Assembly (NCBI GenBank): GCA_973895155.1
Contig: OZ316892.1
Coordinates: 27,218,001-27,282,000 of the forward strand
From: Marsupella aquatica
Lineage: Eukaryota > Marchantiophyta
Direction: 5' to 3'
DNA length: 64,000 nt
Positions 1 through 11,494 of the stretch are shown one piece after another (the stretch's first letter is position 1; every line of letters starts with the position of its first letter). Both the position numbers and the translations under genes were made by a program. Below the pieces are notes generated by a model. That model was not told the origin of the DNA. It ran no database searches and was given only the letters and a program-made list of their open reading frames with translations.

Positions 1-1589
1 GTATATAATTTCTATAAATCCACACCATTCACGATACGTGAAAATACAAATTGGAATACTCTCTTACCTTAACCGACGAGTGATTAGGTGCGAACCAATC
101 GAACAGATCCATAATTCAATTGGCCTGAGCCTAATTAGTGAGGAATTCTTCCTATCCTCGTTGCTAGTAGTCATGCTTCCAGTGATTGTGATCTGATTAG
201 ATCCAATCATCTCATTGACACTCCCACCAGGATTTTGATCAATTACTTATGCTACGGAGTAGATCAAGAAAAGCTATTCGCAAGTAGAATGTCAATTCAA
301 TGATTACTCCGTTATGCTGCAGGTGTATGACCATTAGATGGTCATTCTCAAAACACACACACTTCAGCTAGACTCCACTACTTATGAGTTGTCTGTTGGT
401 TTGTTTCCGTAAGGTGTTACTTCTCAACGTGTTCACTCTGAGTGAATTAATCCTCATTCATTCTCTCACAGTCAATCATCATCTCTTCATGTAGACACTC
501 TCAACAATGTACTCATCCAAGAACAATTCATCAGGTGGTGCCATAATGATATATTGCTTTACTTCTCAACATCAAAATTCTACTCATATCTGAGCAGAGA
601 ACACTTAAAAGGATCTACTGATCATATTAAGGAAAGTCAGGCTTCGCCTTTCAATCAAATTACCTATTGTAAAAGTGGCACCCTGTTCTACGCTCTTGCC
701 TGCCTTAAATACTATCTTCCGGAAAAATTATCGGTTTCCAACTGCCTGACTAACAAAAATGGTTATCTAACTTACTAATCGAACATAATTGCATAGCAGT
801 TAATAAACTGTTGTTTTGCGATTACTAAACCGCAATCCGTAGTTCCCGATTGGTATACTCTGTTCAACTGAGACTACTGCATTGAACATCTCTATAAACG
901 ATTGGTGGTTGGAGTCGTGGTTTCTAAACTGCCAATGGTTAAGCTTCTCAATTCTGATGTCACATGATAGACATTAAATGGATCTTCTGGTTCACCAATG
1001 TTCCAAAAAATGATTACTTGTTCAGCGGCGATTAGCCTCCAGCAGTGACGTTGTCATTGATCGAGTTCTCGTTCCAACGTCAAGTTCCACTTTGATGACA
1101 TGATTCCCCTGCAAAATTCTTCAACAGCTTCTTGAGTAGTCAACTGTCGTTGGAAAGTTTCACCATTCATGCCAAAAAGCTGCTGCCCTGCTTATTCCAT
1201 ACTCGGTAGACTCCCTCCCTAAGACGGATCATAAATTGGAACATGGGCTTCCCCTCTCCTATGAGCTTGCAAATATGAGTGCCTTGATCCCTACTGAAAA
1301 CGTTTGATCGTTCTTCTCCCATTTGCCTTCGTTGTCTTGCTTTCACCCCCAGAGCGCAATCTCTGCCGTCTCCTAGCTTGGTATCGCATCCTTCATAGCA
1401 AAACCCTAATCTGGTACTACTCCAAATAGCAAAAATTGTTGTGCCTTCTAATGTTAGTCTCCCAGCCATCTTACTAAGCTATTTCTACCTGCCACTGACC
1501 CTCTTAAATACTTGATCTATTATCTTTCGCTTGACGTTTCTCCACTAATTCTACTTAATTATTTTCTTGGTTTACAGGGGGGCAAGCCG
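1..1589. other. Unassigned stretch; possible decayed coding remnant on the minus strand
   Basis: No gene or repeat family is recognised here. On the minus strand a 100-codon open frame (1469-1167) is followed after a frame change by about 70 more nearly open codons (about 1160-950, one stop), which might be a decayed coding remnant. The 3' LTR of the outer gypsy element should lie here, but no sequence matching the region beyond its gag was found. A 74-codon plus-strand ORF at 554-778 has no recognisable features and is not called. Confidence 0.3.
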
Positions 1590-2490
1590 CTCTGCTTACG
1601 ATAGCTTGCAAGGATATTGGGACTGTGTTTTAGATTATCTTTGGGCTCCCATGTGCTTTCCGTTTGGTCGTATCCATACCACTTAACCAAATAGTCAAGC
1701 ATTTGCTTTCCAAGTCAATGCTTGTATCGATGATCAAGAATAGTCTCCACGACGTACTCCTCCACATCATCAACAAGCAAGGCATCGGGCCGGAGGACTT
1801 GTTGCCAATTTGGGTCCATATCCTTTACAAATTTCTTGAGTCGGCTCACATGGTAACTTTTTCTCGATCCTCTTGAACCGGGCATGTCCAAAACTACAGA
1901 GACTGGATTATCCGTGTGGGCCCATCGCAAGATGCGATAGGGTCTTGCGTACCTGGGTGCCAACTTCTGACTTATCTTATCATTGTATTGTTCGAGTCTC
2001 AATTGCAACCAGACGCTCTCCCCAATTTCAAAGCTCACCTGGCGTCGATGCTTGTCCCCTTGCTCCTTGTATCAACTTTGGGCAAGGGTCATCCCCTTGG
2101 TGGCTGCTTCCACCACTACACGCCACTCTCAAATGAATTTGTCTGCTGCAAGAACCTTGCTTTCCGTTCGCCAAGTATCAGGATTTATGAACCAGGCCGG
2201 AGCTCTAGGTTTCCGGTGCGTGGCCAAAAAGAACGGTGAAAATCTTGTCACCATATGCGTGGTCGAGTTATACCAAAACTTGGCCATAGTTAAGTGCGTT
2301 GACCAATCTTTTTGGTCAGCACTCACAAAATGGCGTAAATACTCCTCAAGGACCAAATTCAGGCGTTCAATCTGCCCATCGGTTTCATGATGGTAAGCAA
2401 ACCCTCTGGTAAGGTCTGCACCTGATAACTGGAATAAAGTTTTCCAAAAATGACCCGTGAATTTGGAGTCACGATCAGACAAGATGTGCA
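1590..2490 (-). pseudogene. Gypsy integrase C-terminal half plus chromodomain (3' part of split pol)
   Basis: This is the downstream half of the split integrase. On the minus strand it begins at the second catalytic block (SDRDSKFTGHFW), continues to the third catalytic acidic residue in HETDGQIERLN (about 2375-2405), then the DNA-binding part containing 'LAPRYARPYRILRW' (about 1.95 kb). A chromodomain follows near 1600-1750, with YLVKWYGYDQTESTWEP showing the aromatic cage region typical of HP1-like folds. A TGA stop falls just before the chromodomain and frames change between about 2.04 and 2.13 kb. In chromoviruses this domain is known to steer integration to heterochromatin; that is family knowledge. 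The upstream half of the protein is at 11818-12393. Confidence 0.85.
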
Positions 2491-2826
2491 TGTGGGGAGA
2501 AATTAGATCAGGAAAAACCCCGGGAAAAACACTCCAAACATACACGTGCTCAATAGTTACGTGGTTTGCCTCAAGGTTGGCTACGTCCACGGGAAGACCA
2601 AGCTTTATTAATGGTTATGTGTTTACTCAAGCATCACCATAGCTCTCATTTCTTCAAGCTCTCATCTCTTGCTATATCACTGTGTTCTCTCTTGAGAACT
2701 CTCTTGTGTGTTCTCACTCCACATAGAAGTTGAAGAGATAAGGACCAATCTCTTCAACTAGGGTTTACTCTAATCCTAGTTAACATACTAACCATAGTTC
2801 AACCCAAGACTGAGTTAACCTCTACA
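2491..2826 (-). repeat. Copia LTR (3' LTR in element orientation)
   Basis: 336 bp, TG...CA ends, about 96 % identical to 11495-11817 outside indels. It carries a 12-bp internal duplication (cccgggaaaaac region near 2520) that is absent from the other LTR. Confidence 0.95.
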
Positions 2827-2837
2827 AACTCCCCCTT
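2827..2837 (-). other. Polypurine tract of the copia element
   Basis: On the minus strand the sequence AAGGGGGAGTT directly abuts the LTR, the standard position for the plus-strand primer of an LTR retrotransposon. Confidence 0.8.
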
Positions 2838-2914
2838 GACTCATGTCTTGGGAGGGTTCATAACATTGTCTTTTCCTTACAAGTTCCTCCGCGGGAAGTT
2901 CAAGATAGTCTATT

Positions 2915-3190
2915 ATGGATGCCAAGTATGTAGCGGCAGCAGAAGCAGCATAAGAGACCATTTGGTTGAAAAAGCTTGTCACGGAGATGGGTTTATCACA
3001 AGAGTGTGTATATCTTCATTGTGATAGTCAAAGTGCAATTTACACTGCCAAGAATCAGGTGATGGATGGCAGGGTAAAGCACATTGATGTCCGCTATCAT
3101 TTCATCCGACAGGCATTATCGGATGATGAATTTGAGCTTGTCAAGATTGATGGAAGCTTAATCCAGCGGATGCTTTTACCAAAGTATTAG
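2915..3190 (+). pseudogene. Copia RNase H segment in inverted orientation
   Basis: The plus strand encodes the C-terminal part of a copia RNase H: a stretch with AKYVAAAEAA, one TAA stop, then IWLKKLVTEMG, LHCDSQSAIYTAKN, HIDVRYHFIRQ and a terminus resembling the usual 'DAFTK' end (about 90 residues). The rest of the element is on the minus strand. There, the RT frame at 3296-4147 runs out just after GGCISWKSTL, exactly where this missing segment should follow. The parts therefore fit as one protein whose last piece was inverted in place or joined backwards. Breakpoints lie near 2.84-2.91 kb and 3.20-3.33 kb. Confidence 0.85.
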
Positions 3191-3295
3191 ACTCCAATAG
3201 TTTTTCAAGGCATTGTAATTATTTATAAATATTGTAAATATAAAGTTAACCAAGAAAATATCTCTATATGAGTACTCCATCCGATGGCTTATCGG

Positions 3296-4887
3296 CTACG
3301 GCTTAGTTCTAGTTAACCCTTGCATTAGGAGGAGGGTAGACTTCCAACTAATGCATCCACCAGCAAGTGTAAATACATATCCAGTTGTTGATCTCCTCTT
3401 ATCCAAATCACCTGCGTAGTCTGCATCCACATAACCTTGAAGCACTTTCATATTGTTTGAACTTGCATCAAACAATAAACCCTTCTTAGTGGAACCTCTA
3501 ATGTAGCGCAAAATCCATTTCACTGCTTTCCAATGAACTTTTCCTGGATTTGCCATGTATCTGCTTACTTTGCTAACGGCATAAGCTATGTCTGGTCGGG
3601 TGCATACCATGAGATACATTAAACTACCCACAACACTTTCATAAGGAACTTTGGACATCAAACACTTTTCTGTTGCATCCGATGGACAAAATGCTACAGA
3701 AATATTAAAATGCCTTGCCAAAGGAACACTCATAGCCTTAGCATCTGCCATGTTGAATTTTGAGAGCATCTTCTCTACATATCTTGTTTGCATCAGCCAA
3801 AGTTTGGCTGTGTTCACATCCCTAACAATCTCCATGCCTAGGATCCTCTTGGCTGTGCCCAAGTCCTTCATCTTAAACTCAGAACTAAGTTGGACCTTAA
3901 GTTTATCAACTTTGCCCCTATCCTTTGCTGCAATGAGCATGTCATCCACATAAAGTACAATGATGACAAACTTAAAACCTGTGCTGTTCACAAGCCTGAT
4001 GTAAACACATGGATCGTACACGCTTTGCACAAATCCAAGCGATTTCAAAAATTCATCAAAATGCTTGTTCCACTGCCTTGGGCTCTGCTTTAATCCATAC
4101 AAGGATTTTAGCAATCTGCATACCAAATTTTTCTTGCCCTTTTGCACAAAACCCTCTGGTTACCTCATGTAAATCACCTCATCAACGATCCGTATAAGAA
4201 TGCTGTGACAACATCCATTTGATCTAAAACCAGATCAAATAAAATTGCAAGAGCACATAGCAAACGTATTGTTGAATACTTTGCTACGGGTGAAAAAACC
4301 TCATTGTAGTCTATACCTTTCTGTTAAGTAAAATCCTTGGCTACCAACCGAGCCTTAAATATCTTCTCAGCATCCTCCGTGGGTCCATCTTTCTTCCTAT
4401 ACACCCACTTGCTGTCAACAGCCTGCTTGTCACTAGATAAACTTGTGAGTTCCCAAGTCTTGTTATTATGAAGTGATTTCATTTCCATGCGCATTGCCGC
4501 TTGCCACTGTTGCTTCTCCATAGAAGCTAGGACCTCTTGAAATGAGGATGGATCTCCATCTTCTATCACCAATGTATCAATAGATTCTTCATCCAAATCC
4601 ACTTGATCAGAAGGAAGCCAAGTTCCATACCTTTCCCGGGCTTGACGTTTGTGAGTTCCTCTTCGCACTGAAGACTCTGGCTGATCTAATTGTAGTGTGC
4701 TTTGCCTTATAGTGGTGGCATCATATTCTTCATCTAACACATCCTTTCCCCTTAAATCCTCTAGAGGAGGAGATTGCTCTTTGTTAGTAGTAGGGAATTG
4801 ATCTATCTCCCCCTCCTTCAATGATTTTTCTTCATTGAAGGATACATCCCGACTAACAAGTAACTTGCAATCAACTGGATCCCACAA
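3296..4887 (-). pseudogene. Copia reverse transcriptase and start of RNase H (degraded)
   Basis: The minus-strand frame 4887-4324 contains the integrase C-terminal region and the start of the copia RT domain (WVYRKKDG; ARLVAKDFT). The frame 4147-3296 continues with CRLLKSLYGLKQSPRQWN, the catalytic YVDDMLIA, MKDLGTAKRILGMEI and the connection/RNase H start DADYAGDLDKRRSTTGYVF. Both catalytic Asp residues of the YVDD box are present. About 180 bp between the two frames (4148-4323) is not open, so at least one frameshift separates them. The frame ends where the inverted RNase H segment should join. Confidence 0.9.
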
Positions 4888-6087
4888 CCGATAACCTTTA
4901 ACTTCATGCTGATAACTAAGAAAAATGCATTTCTGGGCTCTAGGATCTAGCTTAGTCCTATTGTTGCTAGGAACATGTGCATATGCTTCACAACCAAAAA
5001 TCCTAAGCTTTGAATAATCAGCAGGTCGATTGTGCCATAACTCAAAGGGGGGTTTTGTAAGTAATTGCCCGACTAGGAGAGAGATTTACTAGATAAGCAG
5101 TTATGTTGACAACTTCCACCCAAAGATTTGTGGCAATTTAGAGTGGCTCAACATGCTCCTTGCTCGCTCCAACAATGTGCGTTTGAGTCGCTCAGCAACA
5201 CTATTTTGCTCAGGAGTGTACACAGTTGTGAGATGGTGAGTAATTCCCTTATTTGTACAATACGTGTTGAACTCGCCAGAGGTGTATTCACCACCATTAT
5301 CTGATCGTAGATATCTCACATTCTTTGTAGTCTGTGTCTCAACTTGAGCTACCCATTGTTTGAAGATGGAAAGCACTTCAAACTTATGGGCAATGAAATA
5401 AATCCAAATAAACCTTGAGTAATCATTGATAAACGATACATAGTATTGTTTGCCTGAATGTGAGGAAACCGGAGCAGGACCCCACACATCGGAATGAATA
5501 TACTCAAGTACAACTTTAGAATGATGAATGGCAGTCGGAAATGGAGTTCTTGTTTTCTTGCCGATAATGCAATGATCACAAAAACTCAACTTGCATGCTT
5601 GCAATCCTGGTAGGAGATGTCGCTTGTGTAGGATTTCCAAACTTTTTTCACTCATGTGACCAAGCCAAGCATGCCATAAATTGATTTTCTCCTCTTGAGA
5701 TGTGACCAAATTGACTTCGGCAAGAAGGGTGGTGCCTTCCAAGACATAGATGTTTCTTTTCCTCTTGCCAATAAGAACTTCATTTGATCCGTGCGTGACT
5801 GTTAACACCCCATCAGTTGCACTCCATTGATAACCCTTCGCATCCAAGTAGCCAAGAGAAATCAAATTTTTACACATTTTTGGAATGTGTCTGACATTTG
5901 ATAGAGTACAGTACTTGCCATCGGGTAGTTGAATCTTTACGGATTCAATCTCTAAAACTTTGCAAGAAATAATTATTTCCCATCAAAACAGATCCGTTGA
6001 TAGGAGTGTAGGATGAGAAAAATTCATGCATATAACACATGTGATACGAGCAAGCAGAATTCAAGATCCATTGACAATCCTCAACTA
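4888..6087 (-). pseudogene. Copia protease end, GAG-pre-integrase and integrase core
   Basis: Reading leftward from 6087, the protease active site appears as WILNSACSYHMC. The usual catalytic Asp-Ser-Gly is Asn-Ser-Ala, so the enzyme would be dead. The 258-codon frame 5877-5101 then gives the GAG-pre-integrase domain (LWHAWLGHMSEKSLEIL with the zinc-binding His pair, and CDHC). The integrase core follows with its three catalytic acids in HSDVWGP, LRSDNGGEYT and TPEQNSVAERLKR. The frame continues with only a few breaks through SRAITYKTPFELWH and FGCEAYAHVPSNNRTKLDPR into the RT segment. The right edge is the TA target site of the 3.3-kb insertion. Confidence 0.9.
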
Positions 6088-7864
6088 ACAAGAAGCCTTA
6101 AAGGGTGAGTAACAAGCCCAAACTCTAAGCACTCTCGTAAAAAAATTGCAGAAACAAAGAAAATGGCAAAAAAGTGGCCAAAAATACTACCTATTTTTTG
6201 ACAAAATTATAAAACAAACTGAAAGTATTAAAATGACACACTTTTTTCACCATCTCCTAATTACAAAATGATCTCAACTTACTTTTGATAAAATTACTAC
6301 CTATAATTTTACTATGCCATTTTAGCAATTTTTACCAAAACAGGATTTGTATTTTTAACAAACAATCAATTACCTCCATAATTCATTAGACTTGGGAAAT
6401 ATTCAAATTCATAAAATATGATCTCTTTTTTACTCTCCAACATGCGCCCCTTCACTCTTTGAGGAAGACTTTTCAATGAAAGATGATATCTCCACAAATT
6501 CACCACCTACGCTTCTAGATGTACCCGTTTTGATCCAAATCAGATCACTCAATGGCTCCTCTTTGACTCTCAACCTGGCTCTCAACATGCATGAGTTTGA
6601 TTTGTTAGGCAACATCTGAATTTCACAAACATATTGACCCAATTGGGCTCCCCCAACCTCTTCTTGGGGACCTCTTCCAAATTCTTATTCTTCCCCTTCA
6701 AGTTAATTTCTTGATATTGATTGGCTTCCAATCTCAGCCAAATGATGCAAGTGTGCCCGGGTGACCTTCTTGTGATGATCCATTCCTTGCCGGAATTATT
6801 TATAGCCTCAGTAGGTCTTCTTGTATCCCCGCTTGTGTCAGCGCTCTTACCCCTTCCTGGAATTTGAGAGATGTCAGACGACCATATTCACTCTCTCCCC
6901 TTGGTGCTTGTTGCAACGCTTGACCTTTCCAAAATGCACAAAAATCTGGTTTTGAGACAGGACTTAGTGTTTTTAGAAACTTGTTACATCGGTCTTCATG
7001 AATTCATGAGTCCGCTTTCTCAACTGTCCACTATCTTGAAGACCCTTGAGTCGGACACCCAAATTAACACTAGTCTCAACCACATGGGATAGAACTTAAC
7101 GCCCGGGGAGGCTAGTGCTCTCAAATGAGTGAGAAGAACTTAATGTAGACAAAACACACAAAAGAGCAAAAACCCTTTAACTTGAAACAAATGAAATAAC
7201 ATGTTTTCATGAATAGAGGGTGCCTATTTGTACTTAATTGGTCCTTTCTCTAATTTAAATGAATAAGAAATGCTTAAATCATTTTTCAATAATTAAGCCA
7301 ATCCTTTCATGACATAGATGAACAAGTCAAGGAAAAAGTTGAAAAAATTATATTTCCAAAAGTTTTTTATGACACAACACTTTATTAATTAGTCTTGTTG
7401 GCTACTAGGTGGTATCTTAGTCCTTTGACTTTTTGGCTTGTTGGGCAACTTAGGGCTTCTTTGGGCCTTTTCCCTTCCCCATACCTCCCTTTACTAGATT
7501 GCTCAATTATTAATCTCACAATATTGTTTGGACTACGCAATCCAGTTTACTTGGAGAAATAAATCATTTTTAGGTTTGCATTCCCACGTTTCATGAGGAT
7601 AAACATTGGCATTAAAAACCCATATGTTTTTGCCCACCAAGATACGTACTTCCATGACTCATGATTGGAGAGTTTGTCTTGTTGACCTACTGTTTCCATA
7701 TGCTTTTTGGAATATTGGCATTTGGGGCACTTTTTGCTTTTATTTCACCATATTTTTTGCATTTCTTGAGATTGAGTGGTTTGTCTTTATCGCCTTTTCT
7801 TTCACTTTTGAAGTCTTTCTTTTGGCTATTCTGGAGATTTTCTCCCTAAGATACCTTATTCTCT

Positions 7865-7933
7865 TTCATGAATTCATGAAGGGGCTACCACCTGGGAAAC
7901 TGAGAAACCAAAAGCTTCATGAATTCATGAAGC
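7865..7933. repeat. Pair of palindromes TTCATGAATTCATGAA inside the TIR element
   Basis: A perfect 16-bp palindrome at 7865-7880 is followed 33 bp later by a perfect 20-bp palindrome (GCTTCATGAATTCATGAAGC, 7914-7933). The same core recurs at 6996-7009 and, with one central mismatch, extends to 22 bp at 8878-8899. All four copies lie in the 6088-9403 element. Confidence 0.85.
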
Positions 7934-8419
7934 CCAAAACTGGTTGTGACAAAATACAAAGGGCAAAGACTGTGTTGCAAGCTCAATGACCTACAAAGGG
8001 CGAGGGTAGCCAATTGGCTATGGCAAAGGAGGCTGCGGCCTGGAGAGGAATAGCCCTCACTTAAGATCAAGTCGCATCAAGGTGCTGTCATCAGCTGCCG
8101 ATTGAGGTCAGGCCTAATTTATGGTCTGGGAACGGCTGCTAATCTCTACTGTCGCCTTCAAAATCCTGAAGCTGAAATTTTGAATTCCTGGTTTGATGTT
8201 GATGCTTTGATTGCTGGATTTCACCTGAGTGTTGGACTTTGATTTCTCAGATTTGGTTATTGAATGAGCTTCTACTGTGATTGACTGCTGCTTGAATTAG
8301 CTGTGGTAGACTCTGATTAAATGAGACAGATTCCAATTAGGGGAGATATCCACAAAGGATCAGGGATAATTTGTGAAAAATTGAGCTTGAGAGCTAGATC
8401 TCAATCGAGCAGACCTAAG

Positions 8420-8760
8420 GATTGAAGGGGGAGCGAGTGGAGGATGGGAGAGGGAGCAAGGGAGATTGGAATGGGATTGATAAGGATTGGAAGGGGATTG
8501 GAAGGGGGGCCATTAAGGGATTGGAGGAGGGTGGACAATTGACCGTCAGGGGAACGATCAACCATCAGAGGGGGATGGAGCACCGAAGGAGGGCAGTCGA
8601 GCATCAAGGGGATGATCAAACATTGGAGGGGGAGCGGTAAAAGATCGGGGGGAGGGCTTAGGATCGGGGAAGGGTTTCACTAATCAGGGACCGGGGGAGG
8701 GCCGATCGGGAATCAAGATTGATCCAGGGAAAATTAAGGGTTGACCAGGCCTGGTCTGGG
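8420..8760. repeat. Purine-rich low-complexity tract
   Basis: G- and A-rich runs (GGGGA, GGAGGG, GATTGGA units) dominate the plus strand with no reading frame of interest. Two overlapping 72-codon ORFs on opposite strands here are composition artefacts. Confidence 0.6.
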
Positions 8761-9446
8761 TCAAAAATGAGTCCAAGGTGGGTGGATTGGGAGCAGAAGC
8801 AAAGAGAACTATCGAGCTTGGGGGAACTAACTGGAGGGAGCTAGGAGGATCAGGTAGCTTCTTTCAGGTGAGAACCCGGCTTCATGATTTCATGAAGCCA
8901 AGTGGCTGCCCAAATCAAACTCGATGTACATTTTGATATTGGTATGGATCAAGAGAGTGAAGAGGACGTGAAGCGCACCAGAGTAGAGGGTGCAACAGAA
9001 GATGTAACTATTGAGCTAGCTCGGATTGAAGCAAGGATCTTCTAGAAGTGGAGAGGAGGTTAGAGAAGCCTTAGATTAGTTGAGTTGCATTGTATTTAGA
9101 GATTTAGTGTACTTAGATGCACACCTACAATGGATAGTGGCATTCTACTTAAGATTTTGAGTTTGCACAAACTCAGATCAAAGACCGTAAATTTTATGTT
9201 TGTAATTAAGTATGGATTTGTTGTTTTTGGTAATTGTGAAAATGATGTTGAAAATATCCCAAGATTTTCATTGAAAGAATTATAATAGCAAAGTTCACAA
9301 AACATGTTTCATTTTTATATGTTTTTTTAAAGCACTTTGGAAAAATCATGAAAATCTTGAAAAAGGAATTCGGGCCTTGGACTCATCCCTTAAGGCTCCA
9401 TGTTAACTTGGGAAGTGGTACACAATGCAAATCCTTCACTATCCTC

Positions 9447-10334
9447 TTATCGAACAACTACTTGGGTTGAAGAACTGGCAACTTCCTTGAATGTGTCTTT
9501 GACGCGACAATCCTCCTTCATGTGGCCCACTTTGTCACACTTCCAACACTTTATCTCACGAGTAGACTTGGATGGTGATTTGGATCAAGATCTAGATCTA
9601 AACCTGCTCCTACCAAATGATCGCTCCTGGAACCTTCCTCGCTCCATGGGTAGAAGGTTAAACCTTTTATTTTCATGAAATGGTTCCCTTCTCTTGCCTC
9701 TTTCTACCAACAATGCTGTTGATGATGACGTTGAGGTAGGATGAGCTGAAGAAACCAGCTTAGACTGCATATCATCGGTCAACAGGGCACTCACCACATC
9801 ATTGTAGGATATAGTGGTCTTATCACAAAATAGAAGAACTCGAGACAAAGATTGGTACAAAGGTAGTAGTGAGCTCAAGAGTTGTAAGGCTTTTTTTTCT
9901 TTGCTCAAATGCTCCTCCAAATTCTCTAGGTCAACCACAAGATCATTGAACTGATCGATATGATCTTGAATCTTGACTCCATCAGCCATTTTGAATTGCA
10001 TGAGCTTCATGCTTGCATATATTCGGTTTGATATCTCCTTCTTGTAGTACTTATTGCGTAATGCTTGAAACAAGTCCATCACCGTTTGTGTTGATTTTTC
10101 CTCGAACTGCTTCTTCACATTGTTTTTCAGGTACATGCCAACAATGCTTACCGCTTGATCCTGGAGATCATGCCAATCATCATCTTCCATCTCCTTGGGT
10201 TGAGATCTTAGCACCTTGCCTAGGCCCATCGCCCTAAGTGCATCCCTCACGTTACGTTCCCACATTGTATAGTCCATTCGACCATCAAATTTTTCCACCT
10301 CAAACCTTTGACCTCCAATCCTAGTAGTCGCCAT
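9447..10334 (-). pseudogene. Copia gag polyprotein with CCHC zinc knuckle
   Basis: The minus strand from the ATG at 10334 reads MATTRIGGQRFEVEKFDG, followed by the copia gag (UBN2-like) core: WERNVRDALRAM, the 'LFQALRNKYY' segment, QDHIDQFNDLVVDLENL and LLSSLLPLYQSL. An Arg/Ser-rich tail follows, then the zinc knuckle CWKCDKVGHMKEDC (CX2CX4HX4C). One TGA stop (at 9585) interrupts the Arg-Ser stretch before the knuckle, and a second stop follows at 9447. Gag packages the element RNA in virus-like particles; that is family knowledge. An upstream in-frame start at 10454 is possible, but the copia gag consensus begins at the later Met. Confidence 0.9.
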
Positions 10335-11480
10335 CGCTGGAATGCCAAATGTTGTGTTGAGTTGCCTTCCGCAAGAATTAAATGTCAAATACTCAGATGT
10401 GGGGTGTGAAAATAAGGCCAAAAATGAAAGTTGGTGAATTTTGAAACTAATCACTCATGTGTGTAGCCCACAAGGTAACGCTCCAAATTCTGAAAACAAT
10501 TTGTCAAATGGACTCTCGAGTGCCGAGAATTTTTACTCCGACCGGAGGGGGGTAAAAGATGAAATAATTACCCCTCAAGGGAATCTATTATGCCAAATAT
10601 TCCACTAGTATACTTTTTCAAAATTGAACGCATCAATACTTGCCTAGCTTCCCCAAGTACTCTTCTCCAAAAGTTGAAGTTGATCCGATTTTGTTTGCCG
10701 CTTGGAACTTTGACTTTCGGTAAAAATTTAAGCCTATGGAAAAGAATCTTTTTGGGAAATTCCGTCCGCCCTTGTACAGCCCCTGTGCGGGACTTCACAG
10801 GGGTCACTTCCCCCTGCTCGAGCCCTATCACGCCCTAAAAGGCCTTCCTCAAACTTTTTGACCTCCTTGCGCGCCTGCGCAAGTTGCGACTACTCACGGC
10901 AGAAAGTACCCCTCGGCGGATTCATTCAAATTCCCGTCTCAGTTTTTTACGAAATCCAATTCTGATTCAGAAACTAGACTTTGAGGGCATCAAGATCGAT
11001 ATAAAGAACTTGCAAAATGATGGAGTTATGAGGGAGAAACAATTCGGTGAAAGTGACTGATATTAAGTTATTCGCCATAGCCAAAAGTTTGAGCTCAAAA
11101 AACGAGAATTGAAATTAAGATTGCTTCTCAACCGTTTGATGGAATTCAACGATGTTGATATTGAAATATCTAGAATGACAAGGCGCTCAAGTGTATCTTA
11201 GTTTCAAGTCCCGATAGAACAATAAAAAAGACTGATCTGAGAAATTGACCTTATCTCTTGACGGTAACATAAATTGAAAACCGTCACTTACAATTGTTTC
11301 TGTTTCTGACCTCAGGCCTTCATTGCTTCACTGAAATGAGCCCCTGGTTGTGTGCTCCACACTTGTGAGAAGATTGAGTTTGATCTTCTTCCAATAGCTT
11401 CGCTTCGAAGAGGAAATCATCCGTTGTTTGCTTTGCTTGAAGCAAGTTCTATGGAGTCCTAATCGATTGAAAAAATTTGA
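10335..11480. other. Copia 5' leader, no coding sequence seen
   Basis: About 1.1 kb between the primer site and gag. Short ORFs on both strands (10568-10838) show no motif. This is long for a copia leader, so a further insertion is possible, but no repeat ends were recognised. Confidence 0.5.
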
Positions 11481-11494
11481 GCTTTGATACCAAT
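11481..11494 (-). other. Primer-binding site of the copia element
   Basis: The minus strand reads TTGGTATCAAAGC right after the 5' LTR. It differs by one base from TGGTATCAGAGC, the classical plant primer site for initiator tRNA-Met. Confidence 0.85.

Larger units (their letters stand above)
6088..9403. mobile_element. 3.3-kb non-coding TIR element inserted at TA inside the copia element
   Basis: The ends are imperfect inverted repeats of about 35 bp: the left begins ACAAGAAGCCTTAAAGGG, and the right, read inward on the other strand, begins ACATGGAGCCTTAAGGGA. The similarity extends through TGAGT and a further AAG-CCC block. Each end abuts TA (6086-6087 and 9404-9405). Removing 6088-9403 with one TA brings the copia gag tail next to the protease, as expected, apart from a one-base frame error. 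The interior has no convincing coding sequence (longest ORFs are about 70-127 codons without motifs), so the element is probably non-autonomous. The TA duplication would fit a Tc1/mariner-like mobiliser, but the TIR was not matched to any family. Confidence 0.65.

Noticed and set aside
1664-2390. Plus-strand ORFs of 70-135 codons
   Set aside because: Antisense shadows of the gypsy integrase and chromodomain.
7606-7989. 127-codon hydrophobic ORF in the TIR element
   Set aside because: Phe/Leu-rich because of local composition; it runs through two palindromes and has no homology signal.
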